The notes: a model not told the origin generated them from the sequence alone. A stretch of DNA of 61,316 bases from Asparagopsis taxiformis (GCA_030407315.1 JALQPE010000676.1:1-61316), one strand, 5' to 3'; shown: positions 44,548-55,610, numbered from the stretch's first letter. Program-made: numbers and translations.

Positions 44548-45501
44548 TCAATCAACTCGGCTTCTGGGAATCTCAGCAAACACCGATTGAGCATCTTCCG
44601 AGACATTGAAAACTGCACCCCTTCTCCTCATCCATTCTACAAAATAGCTGACCCTAATGTTCACGGCCGGCGAATTGGCATTTCCGCATTCATCACCAAA
44701 CGACACGAGACCCATCAAAACAGGGTTTCCATTAGAATCATACTGGAACACAGGCCCTCCACTGTCGCCAGAACAGGAGTCACATCCGCCGAGCGGATAA
44801 CCAGTACATATCTGCGCTTTATCCACCAATCCACCGAACAATCTATTACATCGTTTAAATCTAAACACGGGTACATCCACTTGTCGAAGTCGGCCCTTCT
44901 CAGCCCGATCTTCCTCAGCATCAAAGACAATAGTTCCATAGCCCGCTACACGCACGAAACTTTCTTCCGGTGGCATAGCAGGGTTCATGTTGACCAGCAT
45001 GAAAGAAGTGCTCTGAGCAGGACGTTCGAGGTGCAAAATGGCAATATCAAACTGTTCAAAATTATTTCTATACTTGGGATGGTTAACCGCTCGACGCACA
45101 GGGATGCGATCACCATCGACTCCAGCCTGTGTGGCACCAACGGCGGCAGTCCACGTGGTGTCGAATTCACAATGAGCGGCCGAAACAACCCATCGCGCAG
45201 AGATGAGGGTTCCGGTGCAGGAGTAATCGCTGTTCCGGAGAGAGACGAGCATGTCATTCAGGGATGGCGAGGTGGTAAAATCCCCACCAACGATGCGTGG
45301 TGATTTTTCAAGCTGTTTCTCCGCGTCGCGCACCTGACGCGGCTGCGGGTCGGGAAGATCGCGGCTGATCGAGCGGGAAAGTGGGATGTCATTTGGGAGT
45401 ACGACAGGGCATTGAACGCTGCGAATTACGGGGAGACGTGCGGCGTGTGCGGACGGATGATGCAGAATAAGCGCCAGGACTAGCAGCTGGAAAATGGACA
45501 T
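44548..45501 (-). CDS. Trypsin-like serine protease T3, intact
   Basis: The open frame extends 35 codons further upstream, but ATG 45501 is chosen because it gives a normal signal peptide (MSIFQLLVLALILHHPSAHA). The protein has 317 residues. Propeptide Cys31 (QCPVVL), activation at R69|IVGG, His110, an Asp in QFDIAIL and Ser in CSGDSGGP, with the pocket Asp six residues before it. It is more divergent than T1, T2 and T5 (LRNSDYSCTGTLISARW, FAEIPRSRVD tail). A decayed relative sits at 52200-52690. Predicted active, secreted, trypsin specificity. Confidence 0.92.
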   Translation of the reverse strand: MSIFQLLVLALILHHPSAHAARLPVIRSVQCPVVLPNDIPLSRSISRDLPDPQPRQVRDAEKQLEKSPRIVGGDFTTSPSLNDMLVSLRNSDYSCTGTLISARWVVSAAHCEFDTTWTAAVGATQAGVDGDRIPVRRAVNHPKYRNNFEQFDIAILHLERPAQSTSFMLVNMNPAMPPEESFVRVAGYGTIVFDAEEDRAEKGRLRQVDVPVFRFKRCNRLFGGLVDKAQICTGYPLGGCDSCSGDSGGPVFQYDSNGNPVLMGLVSFGDECGNANSPAVNIRVSYFVEWMRRRGAVFNVSEDAQSVFAEIPRSRVD

Positions 45502-46866
45502 GACGCGATGGGCAATGACGCGTGCACCGGGAAGAATGGGTTTACAACTTATACTGTGGGTTGGAATGTATGAGACGGGCGCTGGAGGCGGGTTTGCGCG
45601 CGACACGTCACGTAGCGCGCGTCCAGCGTCGAGAGGAAATGTAGTGTACGTTGTTGCGTGCTTGAGGATGGACCATAGTACCTACACTAGTCCAACGTAG
45701 CAGATTGGCCGATATCGAGAGCGTGTTTAGCGGTTTAATTTTGGATGTACACGTCGGTATTATGCAGAGTTTGTCGATGTACCGTGTGTGGGTGAGGATT
45801 CGCCCCGGCTGCCCCGCTCGGCCGCCTCTTGCACGCAAGTTTAGTACAGTATGCCAAACACGCAAATTACAATATTATACAGTCCTGGGAATATACTGTA
45901 CACTACTTTACTTGATTGTCCTTACTAGGCCCGCTACGGTCGTACTGTATTTACTGTTGCTGTGCAACAGTTGCAGGCCGAGATCACATTTGATCTTAAA
46001 TCCTGGGATCCATTGTAACCAGATTTACGATCGACACGCCATCAGCATACTTGAATTTGAAAACAAATAAAGAAATTCCTCCCATGCAGTACCGAGATCG
46101 CTCGACTCGGAATTTAACATTCCGTTCCACTTCTGGTTGACAGCGGCGTAGTGATGACAGCTTGTCTGTAATTTTGGAGATGATTGCGTATGACATTTAC
46201 GATACCCAGAGATGTTGGAGACCGGTCAACACTCAAAAATGTGGACATGTGGAAATACCAGTCGACAGCTGTTCCGTGCTGGTGTATATTCAAGATCCAG
46301 AAGTACCCCTCAGGGGTACCCCTCCACAGTAGTCACACCAGCTATGCGGTCATTCCAAGACGAACACGACCAGAGTTGATATTCATTCAATCTCCGTTGG
46401 ATAAATCCATTATCCGCGTAGAACCACACAAGTCGCTCTGAACATGTCGTCTAATGGTTTTTGCAATCTCTTGTACAATTTCAAACTTGACGCGCTATTT
46501 CATTTATAGAGATGCTAATGCTTTTCACGCGCTATTTGGCTATCGAACCCTGTGTAGTTGCATTATTCTTTAACAGGAAGACGAACAATGCGTTAAGACA
46601 CAAAAGCAGGAATGAGCACGTACACATCCGGCCGCCGGATGAAATATCATTTCTGCTATACAATTATTGCAATGAACCAGTCTTTCGTAGAATCCACAAT
46701 CCGTTAATATACTTGTGGAGTGAGACAGATATATAATTTGGGCAACACCAGCCATCATTGCAGCTTCTCAAACCGGTGCTGTGATGGACATTAACGGAAA
46801 TAGAACGAGATTATATAACGGTGATAGGGTCAAGTTGCAGATGATGCAAAACATGTTCAGGAAACT
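45502..46866. other. Intergenic stretch between T3 and T4
   Basis: About 1.4 kb with only short open frames. Near 45540-45560 the sense of T3 has CAGTATAAG, a possible TATA box for that gene. Nothing else can be supported. Confidence 0.45.
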
Positions 46867-48245
46867 TTATAGTTCAGAACTCAGAAACTTGCTCGAAGTA
46901 GCACTTTCAGGGCCCTTGGTATGCTTTTTGAATGGAGTTGAATCCGTTTCGGGAATGAGTCTGTTGTCGCCGTCGTTTTCCGGTACTGGTTCTTGAGAGT
47001 TTCTTGAATTGTGATCATCTTCGATAGAGGGTTCATGTGTATGTCCATCCCGTAGTTTGTATAGAACGAAGATGATGATGATGATCACTAACAGCGCTCC
47101 AGCGACGGAACCAACAATAATTCCGACTTTTGGCTTGTCCTCTTCAGGATCGTCGTCTTCTTCGCTGGTCTTATTGAACACTGTCTGTACTTGATCTGCT
47201 TGGGTGAAATCGACACCGTTCGCAAGCATCCAGTCGACGAATGCACTGATACGAGTATAAAAAGATGGAAATCCTAATAGAGCACAGCCATTACTTCGAG
47301 ATTGTATACCGATTTGTACTGGATTACCATCCTCATCGTATTGAAATAAAGGGCCGCCACCGTCACCGAAACTGGGAAAAATTTAGAACAAAGTGTTAGC
47401 ATGGAAGAAAGAGTCAGCTTTGAAAGACTATTGTACTCCACTCACCATATTCCACATTCTCTGCGAGCATAACCTACACAGATATGTCTTTCTGGGAAAA
47501 TTTCACCGGGGTAAATTTCGCCACATTGATCTAAAGGAAACACGGGCATATCAATTTGTCGCAAAATGTTACTCGTAGATATTGGTTCCGGTCCGTCAAC
47601 ACGATCTCCATATCCCATGAACCTTGTGAAGCTGTCTCTTTCTGGAATATTTGGGTTGGTATTCACTCTCATGAATTGGGTACTTGACGTGAGCCTCGCA
47701 AGTTGTACCAAGGTGATGTCATTCGCTTCCGCAGAATCACTGGATTCACTGTAATCAGGATGTTGTATCACTTGCAGTACACCTACAAGTTCACCTCACT
47801 CTGTTCCTAGAACACCATTTCTCACTTCTACTCGTCTTGCCCCTACGACAACCTGAGTTGAATCTCGAATATCACAAAAGGCAGCTGATACCACCCATGA
47901 TGCAGAAATAAGGGAGCCAGAGCACCAAGTATATCCCTCGTCATTTGTTGTGAAAAGAACCACGGCCATCCCTCTCAGACGATCAGACAAAACTTCATTT
48001 CCGTTCACAATTCGAGGTGTATGTTCATTCGAAGGGTTTTGGTGCATTACAATCGGCCGGAATGTAATGTTGGTCATGATGCGGTGCGTATACCGTCGTG
48101 AAGTTTGTGGAAAGGGGCTATCGGGTTCGAGGACGACGGGACAGGTCTCTTGACGTATAATTGGTTGAAACAACAGATGACTGGTTATCCGGGGGGTAGA
48201 AAGCGCGATAGCCAGTATAAGTCTGATGAGTATAGCATTTATCAT
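46867..48245 (-). CDS. Membrane-anchored trypsin homologue T4 without catalytic His and Ser; one intron, one in-frame TGA
   Basis: Exon 1 is 48245-47446 and exon 2 is 47371-46867. Splicing gives 434 codons in one frame. Signal peptide, propeptide Cys (ETCPVVLEP) and activation-like site PR|IVNG follow the family pattern. However the catalytic His is Phe (SAAFC, residue 123) and the catalytic Ser is Gly (GDGGGP, residue 271); only Asp176 (NDITLV) remains, and the S1-pocket Asp is also gone. After the S1 domain an acidic linker precedes a single transmembrane helix (about 349-371, VGIIVGSVAGALLVIIIII) and a 61-residue cytoplasmic tail. An in-frame TGA lies at 47798-47796 in a segment that is about 8 residues longer than in the relatives. 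Predicted type I membrane pseudoprotease, perhaps a binder of protease substrates or inhibitors (inference), unless the TGA makes it a pseudogene. Confidence 0.8.
47372..47445 (-). other. Intron of T4
   Basis: 74 nt with GTGAGT at the 5' end, GCTGAC and GCTAAC branch-like sites, and TTTCCCAG at the 3' end. Removal joins CG[IV]-C to FGDGGGP inside the S1 domain without a frame change and yields the terminal transmembrane part. Confidence 0.85.
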
Positions 48246-49835
48246 TTTGGATGGTGATGGAAGAAAACGGATGGGTCAGATAGAAAATTATCTACTTGTC
48301 TCGAAGTTCGGCTTAGAAAAAGGTGTTGTGGGCAGAAAGTTGCGCACTGGGAAATTGGAAAGTAAGCAGTTCGGGAGAGTGCACTACTAGATTGAATAGT
48401 TCCATTTAATCCCCCGAGACATAGTTTTTTTTATGATGTACATCCTGCTTAATAAATTTATCCAGTACCGTGCCTATCACTCACCTACATCTAACATGTT
48501 GTTCATCGAGGCTGAGATAGATATTGGCCGAAAAGTTCATATGATTTGGCGGGATGCTCGATCAATGAGTCTTACGGTCCGCTGAGAGCGAATAAGAATT
48601 GCGAGAAAAGATTTTGGAGTGATTTCTACTACGTTGAAATCTGCAAAGCTTGTATTACAGAGAAGAACAATTTGAGTGTAGTTCACATTGAGCATAAAAC
48701 GCCACTCATTGCCCTGTATATGTTTTTTCTGGTCCGAAGGATACAATTGGACGAACATAAAGCGGAGAAAGCGTTGAAACTAAACAACCCATCACTACAA
48801 ACGGCAAATCGAAACACACGTAGACTAAAATTGTGTAAAGCGTATCTTGATGTGTGGATGGAAGCCGAGAAGATACACCTGTATTATCAATGGCATTGGA
48901 TGAAAAAGCACTGGTCCTCTGATGATGGAGATATTCAGATGTTGATCGTAATATAGATGTTGTACGGTAGATTTGGTAGAAAATAAGTGTGTGAACATAT
49001 GACGGGAACAATAAAGGTGACATCTTGGAAAAGAATAACCTTGCTTCTTGTTGGATGTAATTGAGCGATTTCCGTGAGCGTCGAATTGAACATCGGTATG
49101 GTATTTCCATGAAGTCGGTCGCAAGATGAAAAATCTCGTTGCACAAAAAAACTGTATTCCACAATCGAGAGCTCATATGAATGGTCAGAGCCGTGCACAG
49201 AAATGTATCATGTGAGAGAAGGACAAGATGAAGTGCGAAACGTTGATGGACCGATACATGTCTCCCGGTAGCCCGCCGATGATCCACGGTTGTTAAAGAA
49301 AATCTCAGGCAGTGCATTACGGTTACCTGGGGCTACCCTTCACGAGATCGTGGATCTAGAGTTAACTAATCATCGTCCAGTCATTAATTTACACGTAGCG
49401 GTCCCTTATCTTTCTGACAAGTGACCCACTTTGTTTAGGCCCTAATCTTCTCTCTGCTCTCCCGTGTTCCACAGCGCCGGTGTTTAACATTTCATCTTGC
49501 ATTTGAATCTTTTCTATTCACACGTGTACGACTATTGAACGTGGCCACTTGTCCAGTATAGCTTGGCATCACAACACTCAGATAGCTGTCAAAAGGTATT
49601 TCTGTATAACCGTAAACTCTTTGTTCTCTATCCCAATATCACTGAACTCGGCATTTATCCTTTCCTCTGATTTCGTGGACGGCGCCTTTGTCTTTTGACA
49701 GCCTGTCTCTAGTGAGATCAGTTTGCGTAGTGACCACAAGCGCTATGAAAAAACCCTTCCTAAATTTATTCAAAATTTCAAATTCACTGGACATGATCAA
49801 ATGCTTTGGTGAGATCTTCCTCCCCATGCGACCTA
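48246..49835. other. Intergenic stretch between T4 and T5
   Basis: About 1.6 kb. Overlapping short open frames on both strands, none with recognisable motifs. No gene supported. Confidence 0.45.
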
Positions 49836-50777
49836 CTATTGCCGCTCCACACCCGGGATGGGCGCAAACACCTGCTGTGCAAAATTCGAAACCGTAAACA
49901 CCGCTCCATGACTCCTCATCCACGGAATGAAGTAATGCGGACGAACGTTAACAGCTGGGCTAAATCTCTCGGCACACCCGGGACCAAATGACACAATGCC
50001 AACTTCAACCGGATTACCCCACGCATCATACTGGAAAACTGGACCCCCGCTGTCCCCGGAGCAGGAATCGCACCCTCCGAACGGATATCCAGTGCACATT
50101 TGTGCACTCGAGGTCAACGTCCCCTCTTCGTAATCATTGCAAATGTTGAAATCCACCACAGGCAAATCCACTTGTCGAAGTCGTTCATCTTCAAATCTGT
50201 CCGGCAAGTCATAGTCCGTCTTACCGTATCCAGCTACGCGCACGAAACTTCGGGCAAGTGGGAATGAAGGGTTGCCGTTAATCAACATGAAGCGCGTTGT
50301 AGGCGCCGGTCGAGCAAGACGCAGAATGGCAATGTCAAACTCCTTGGAATTTTCTGAATATCGTGGATGATTAATTGCCAGATTGATATCGATTACAGTT
50401 CCGTCGAATTCAATTTGTGAGGCACCCACTTCCGCCACCCATGTTGTATCAAACTCACAATGTGCCGCGGAAAGTACCCATTGCGCCGAAATGAGACTGC
50501 CCGTGCAAGCCGAATCGTACGACAACAGAGAAACGAGAACATCATTCAGACTGCGAGATGTTATGAAATCTCCACCGACGATACGCGGCGTCTTGTCCAG
50601 TTTATGTTTCACGGCCTTGTTGTACTCTTCTGTTATCTGTCGTGATGTCAATGGATTAGCTGGTACATCGACTTGGAGAACAATGGGGCATTGTCTGTTG
50701 CGTGTTATCTCTGGTAGTGTTGCTGCGTAGGCGGCATGGATGACCAGTGCAAGGAGGATGTGTTTGATGAAAGCCAT
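49836..50777 (-). CDS. Trypsin-like serine protease T5, intact
   Basis: ATG 50777 is preferred over an upstream in-frame start since it gives the family signal peptide (MAFIKHILLALVIHAAYA); 313 residues. Propeptide Cys30 (QCPIVLQVDV), activation R65|IVGG, His106 (SAAHC), Asp in EFDIAIL, Ser in CSGDSGGP and pocket Asp present. Tail FAPIPGVERQ. It is nearly identical to T6 over the signal peptide, propeptide and promoter, and T6 lies head-to-head with it 2.8 kb away, so the pair arose by a recent inverted duplication. Predicted active trypsin. Confidence 0.93.
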   Translation of the reverse strand: MAFIKHILLALVIHAAYAATLPEITRNRQCPIVLQVDVPANPLTSRQITEEYNKAVKHKLDKTPRIVGGDFITSRSLNDVLVSLLSYDSACTGSLISAQWVLSAAHCEFDTTWVAEVGASQIEFDGTVIDINLAINHPRYSENSKEFDIAILRLARPAPTTRFMLINGNPSFPLARSFVRVAGYGKTDYDLPDRFEDERLRQVDLPVVDFNICNDYEEGTLTSSAQMCTGYPFGGCDSCSGDSGGPVFQYDAWGNPVEVGIVSFGPGCAERFSPAVNVRPHYFIPWMRSHGAVFTVSNFAQQVFAPIPGVERQ

Positions 50778-50831
50778 GATTGTGCTGATGGGAGTTGTGG
50801 AGAGATTTGGGGGAACGGTGTTGGCATGTTT

Positions 50832-50843
50832 GGTTATATAGTG
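50832..50843 (-). promoter_or_regulatory. TATA-type promoter element of T5
   Basis: Sense strand CACTATATAACC, 55-66 nt upstream of the ATG, followed by AAACATGCCAACACCGTT, shared with T6. Confidence 0.65.
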
Positions 50844-52199
50844 CTTTGATGATGAACTAAGGCCGGTGGGGAATAGCAGCGATATGATCATGCTATCTTG
50901 CGTACTTCGGGTATGGAGACTGCAAAAACATCTTTAGAGAGCTGTCGTAAGATCATATTCATGTCCGTGCGCCTCCTGCAAGTATCATGGCGATGGTTAC
51001 GAACCATACCGTTATTTCGGGTTCAGTATGATTCCCTTGAACCATTGCCTCTCAACAATAGTCTCGAGTCAGATACCTTACGAGCCCGCTAAATTTCGAT
51101 GTGCAGCGAAACATTTTTTCCACGTTATACAGGAGCAACGTGAGGCATTGTACATTGTTGTGGAGATGAGAAATTTTGTCATATTGCCGTTGAAGGGGAT
51201 CAAAGCCGCACGCAACCATAAGCCTCTGTCTTGATTGTCAAAATATAGACATTTAGTGTTTGCCGAGACGAGCTATGAGCTGCGTCTCCTCCTCTTCAAC
51301 AAGTCACCTTTCTTGGCCTTGCCAATTCTTGTCTTTTTCCCTCAAATTAGATGCGCGACGCAGAACCATAGGAAACATCATACACTTATCTCCAATCTAA
51401 TCTCTGAACTTCATAGCGCGGAGCCGACGTAGCCTCCTGGGTATTCTACAGTCAAATAGTAAATATCAGAGTAAGATGGACCACGTCCATTGGGCGAAAA
51501 GGGTGCCTCTCTTTTCTCTTGAAATATTGCAGCCGTTTCGACCATGTCTTGACTGTGTTTCGGACACTAACCTGTTTCTCTGGTTCATGTATTCGAAGCA
51601 TTGTTGCGCAAGTAGGAGTTTGTAGAGGTAGGAGGGAAAGGTCAGCACGTCTCTAGCCCTCATCTAGATCTCGTGCTCGCAGTTAAACGGGATGCTTATT
51701 TCTAGGTAGCCTCTGTGATATTTCTGCCGACACGAAGAAATTGAGGTAATGGCGTCCGGAAAACAGGATGAATCAGAGCATGGACCGGGAGGAACATTTT
51801 AATGGTGGCCAGCCAGGTGTCTATGTAACCTTTTTGCCCTTCTCATTCGACCTTTGTCTCGTTGAGTTCCATTACACTGATATTTGCCAGTTTTGTGCTC
51901 CACCTCGCGGTCTGTAGTAATGTATTCCGGAATTGACGTACCTACGGACTAATAGGTCAACGCAATAGCAATTTCAACGAGATTCGTTCTCCCTAGACGT
52001 CAGTCTCATCTACTGGGCCTAATGACAAATCAAATTGAGAATGTGATCTCTTTGTACAATACCATTCATTTCTCTGTTTGTGGTGCGAACACCGAGTGTT
52101 CATCTGTATAATCTTCATAATCACCTCTTTCAAGCCGCGATTAGACTAGTCTGCTGAAAAATCAGTGCAGACATAGACATCTCGCTCAGCAGAAGTTTC
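50844..52199. other. Upstream flank of T5
   Basis: About 1.35 kb without a supportable gene. The first 60 bp carry the T5 promoter homologous to that of T6. Confidence 0.45.
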
Positions 52200-52690
52200 G
52201 TCGCTCTCACTATACATCACGATACCCATCAAAACTGCTTTGCAATGGAATCATATTGGAACATAGAACCTCCAGTATGACCAGTGCAGGAGATGTGACC
52301 GTCCAATAAACGATGACCCACTCAAAATTGTTCTCTTCCAACAAGTCTGTTGAATAATATACAGGATGGCCAAAAGTGGAACACAAGTAAAGCACACTTT
52401 GAGGCAGATCTTGATCTTTTTGAACCTCATATTAGCTGCACTTCCATACCTTGGTGCACACAAGAAACTATCTTGAGGCGGTGATGTAAGATTATTGTTG
52501 ACCAGTATGATTGCAATGCTGAAGTATTGAATTGGTCATAATCTACTGGTGAAACACGGGCCGATTCGGAGTGATGTTAACGTCGACGAGAACGAGATAA
52601 TGCCTGCTGCGGCACACCTCGGGTAAGGATACTGCGTAGATAACATGCACAGCTGACATGAGTATTTGGATGAATGCTGTACTGTTGCCA
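52200..52690 (-). pseudogene. Decayed trypsin relic, closest to T3
   Basis: On the plus strand CCCATCAAAAC...GGAATCATA(T)TGGAACA matches T3 at 44710-44740 (catalytic-Ser side), and GGCGGTGATGTAAG...GTTGACCAGTATG near 52475-52508 matches T3 near 44965-45000. A stretch near 52595-52680 resembles the signal-peptide region of T5. The order fits a minus-strand trypsin gene with large internal deletions, many stops and no intact catalytic block. It lies between the inverted pair T5/T6. Confidence 0.7.
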
Positions 52691-53104
52691 ATCGTCGGCT
52701 AACTCTACAATCAGTACAACCTTTTTCATATCGTCTAGGGAGTATCACACTAATCCCTGATATAGATTATAGAGCTGGCAGATGGTGTATGTCATCTATT
52801 CCACATAGCTGCTTGCGAGTGAAGGCCACAACACGACAATTGAGTTGACGCAAGACGGTAATTGTGGATGTAGTCAATACGCTTCCTGTGATATTGCCCT
52901 ACGAACGGAGCGCACAGTATGATCAGCGCGAATCACCACCACCCACATCGGGTGAATTGTGGTTGGGAGAACTTTGAGATACGCAAAATACGTTTTCGAC
53001 ACTTCCGTGCTACAGAGCATTCGATAATATTCTCAAGCCGACGATGTAATTGCCGTCAATTGGGAAATTGCATCGTACAGTCGGATCCGTGGGTCGCAAC
53101 CGCT

Positions 53105-53170
53105 TGCAACCGCCTCTTTCCTCACTGCACAAACATATCTGCTATAGCGAGGCACGAGATTCTTGTGGCG
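53105..53170. repeat. Dispersed repeat, inverted relative to 60905-60960
   Basis: CTGCACAAACATATCTGCTATAGCGAGGCACGAGATTCT here matches the reverse complement of the sequence around 60910-60955 at roughly 85 percent over 45 bp. It is a small repeat of unknown type lying upstream of T6 and again near the right end of the window. Confidence 0.5.
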
Positions 53171-53483
53171 AGACGTGTCTCTTCCCTGTCAACATGTCCC
53201 GTTTCTCCTCCTCCTCTGTGCGACAATGACTTCTTATTATTTCTATCCATGATGCAGTAACTTTGACATGTGATATCTCCAAAGCTTAATGATGGGGAAA
53301 GTGTGCCGCTCTCTTCCTGTCGTCAATGTCCCTGAAAGATGTGACTGCGTATCTACTACCACCATGCCTGTAGTAGACATCATTCGAGCCTCTGTGGTTC
53401 AATTCGTTATTCGTTCATGCACTCAACAAGATTTTATTCTCATATCGCTTCTATTCCCCATCGGCCTTAGTTCATCATCATCG

Positions 53484-53495
53484 CACTATATAACC
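53484..53495 (+). promoter_or_regulatory. TATA-type promoter element of T6
   Basis: CACTATATAACC, 54-65 nt upstream of the ATG, in a block of about 120 bp that is nearly the same as the T5 promoter. Confidence 0.65.
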
Positions 53496-53548
53496 AAACA
53501 TGCCAACACCGTTCCCCAAATCTCTCCACAACTCCCATCAGCACAACC

Positions 53549-54498
53549 ATGGCTTTCATCAAACACATCCTCCTTGCACTGGTCATCCATGCCGCCTACG
53601 CAGTAACACTACCAGAGATAACACGCAGCAGGCAATGCCCCATTGTACTCCAGGTCGATGTACCAGCTAATCCATTGACATCACGACAGATAACAGAAGA
53701 GTACAACAAGGCCGTGAAACATAAACTGGACAAGACGCCGCGTATCATCGGTGGAGATTTAATAACATCTCGCAGTCTGAATGATGTTCTCGTTTCTCTG
53801 GTGGCGCACGATGGGGGTTGCACGGGCAGTCTCATCTCAGCGCGATGGGTACTTTCAGTAGCACATTGTGAGGTCGATACAACATGGGTGGCGGAAGTTG
53901 GCGCTTCACAAGCTAGATCCGACGGAACTCAGATAGGAATCGATCGGGCATTCAATCATCCACGATATTATGATCCAGACCACCGAACCTGGGGTTACGA
54001 TATTGCTGTGCTGCGACTGGCTCGACCGGCACCAACCACGCGGTTCATGCTCATCAATGGAAATCCTGCGTTTCCAGTCGACAGAAGTTTCGTGCGCGCA
54101 GCTGGGTACGGTAAGACGGACTATGACTTACCGGATAGACTTGAAGATTACCGACTTCGACAGGTTGATTTACCTGTGGTGAATTTCAACACATGCCAAG
54201 AGTACCAAATGGCGCCTATGATGTCAATACACAAATGTGCACTGGATATCCGTTTGGAGGGTGCGATTCCTGCTCCTACGACAGTGGAGGTCCTGTGTTC
54301 CAGTATGATGCGTCGGGTAATCCGGTTGTGGTTGGTATTGTATCGTTTGGGTACAAATGCGCTGTGGAGTTTGATCCAGGTGTTAACGTTCGTCCAGACT
54401 ACTTCATTGGTTGGATGAGGAATCAAGGGGCAGAATTCTCAGTTTCAAATTCGGCACAGCAGATTTTTGCGCCCATCCCTGGCGTTGAGGAATATTAA
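53549..54498 (+). CDS. Trypsin-like protease T6 with Tyr at oxyanion position 193; one frame break
   Basis: The signal peptide, propeptide (QCPIVLQVDV) and activation site (R|IIGG) are like T5. His (SVAHC), Asp (YDIAVL) and Ser (YDSGGP) of the triad are present, with the pocket Asp, but the residue before the conserved Asp-Ser pair is Tyr instead of Gly (CSYDSGGP; chymotrypsin position 193, which lines the oxyanion hole). The frame breaks near 54207-54212; one more A in the AAA run would give a continuous protein of about 316 residues ending FAPIPGVEEY. In human mesotrypsin a bulky residue at the same position (Arg) gives inhibitor resistance, so T6 could be inhibitor-resistant or weakly active (inference). 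It may equally be a young pseudogene. Confidence 0.82.
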
Positions 54499-54614
54499 AA
54501 TTTAGAACGAATAATTATGTTCCCGGGTTTCAGGTATGGCGTACCTCCGACGGGGGAGATTGTAGCATTTCTGGTATCTTCAGCCTTGGAGGTATCACGT
54601 GCCAAAGGTACTGC

Positions 54615-55320
54615 TGTAAAAACATCCATTTGGAATGCGGATGGAGGGTGGAACACTCTACAAGGTAGGTTGGCAATATAGAGTTGGCACGTAGCCACTT
54701 CGCTCCCTCGCTCGTGCCTTTTTCTTTCTAGCTTCTCTAGATGCTGCTATTTATAATAAACACCGCTGTGCTCCATGTGAGCTACCAGCATGCTTCTGCG
54801 TTCCAGGTGAACTGCCAGATGTGCCTCCGCGCTCCAGGTGAGCTGCCGGATATTATTGCTGTCCCGCTCCATGTGAGCTACTGACTCAGCCGCAGTTAAT
54901 ATCTCTATACTAAGCTGCTGATAGCGCGTGGGGTAGCGGATGCTGATCGTAGCGTCGGGGAGCTAATGCTGTTGGTCGGCGCCAACTTCTGGTGCTGAGT
55001 ATATAAGCTGCATTGACCTGCATATGCCTAGTTGCTGTTGATAGCGTCATTAATCGTCTCTGCTATAATATAAGCACACTGACAGAGCCCGTATGTCAGT
55101 CGTGCAATCGCGCGGCGGCGATTGGCTGCTCCTGTAATCTTTCGCTCGGCGGCGACAGGCATATAATAATATAAGCTCCCTTACGGTGATGTGCACACGT
55201 GTGATCTCAGCACACGTGTGGCAGGTCCCCATATGTGTTTGGGTTGACACGTGTGACGCAGCACACGTGTAGCTATGGGCGGCCGTTCCATTTGCTATCA
55301 TAAGCACTCGAATTACAACA
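54615..55320 (-). repeat. 3' LTR of copia 2
   Basis: A 706-bp LTR with the same repeat structure as the right copy: four CA[GT]GT mini-hairpins and four ACACGTGT boxes. Confidence 0.95.
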
Positions 55321-55335
55321 CACCCCCAGTTGGTG
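55321..55335 (-). other. Polypurine-like tract of copia 2
   Basis: The sense strand reads ACTGGGGGTG directly before the 3' LTR. G-rich and correctly placed, though not purely purine. Confidence 0.5.
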
Positions 55336-55610
55336 TAGTTCTCCAACGGAACCAACTCTCTTCGATAAGCCGTGGAGTTGTGAATCGGAGTATCAGTCTC
55401 CGCGCATTCCGAACCATGGTATTGAGTTGGCTGCCGAGCAGTCTCATACTGCAGAATCAACGTTGGTTCTATTTGGAGTATCATTCTCCGCATACTTCAT
55501 TCAATTGCTGTCATGCTAGTGGACATACAATCCTAGACTGGGGTATCGACTTCGCTTATTTCCACTTAATGCTGTCGTGCTCCTTGCCGACTTCAAAGTC
55601 GACGTCTAAT

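Noticed and set aside
45502..45606. Upstream start of T3 adding 35 residues
   Set aside because: The extension lacks a signal peptide and hides the one that begins at ATG 45501; relatives start at the equivalent position.
47796..47798. TGA of T4 as a selenocysteine codon
   Set aside because: No SECIS-like structure was recognised and no relative has a Cys or Sec at this place; a short insertion, intron or plain stop is simpler.
50778..50891. Upstream start of T5 adding 38 residues
   Set aside because: The extension covers the TATA element and 5' UTR shared with T6, so it is not coding.
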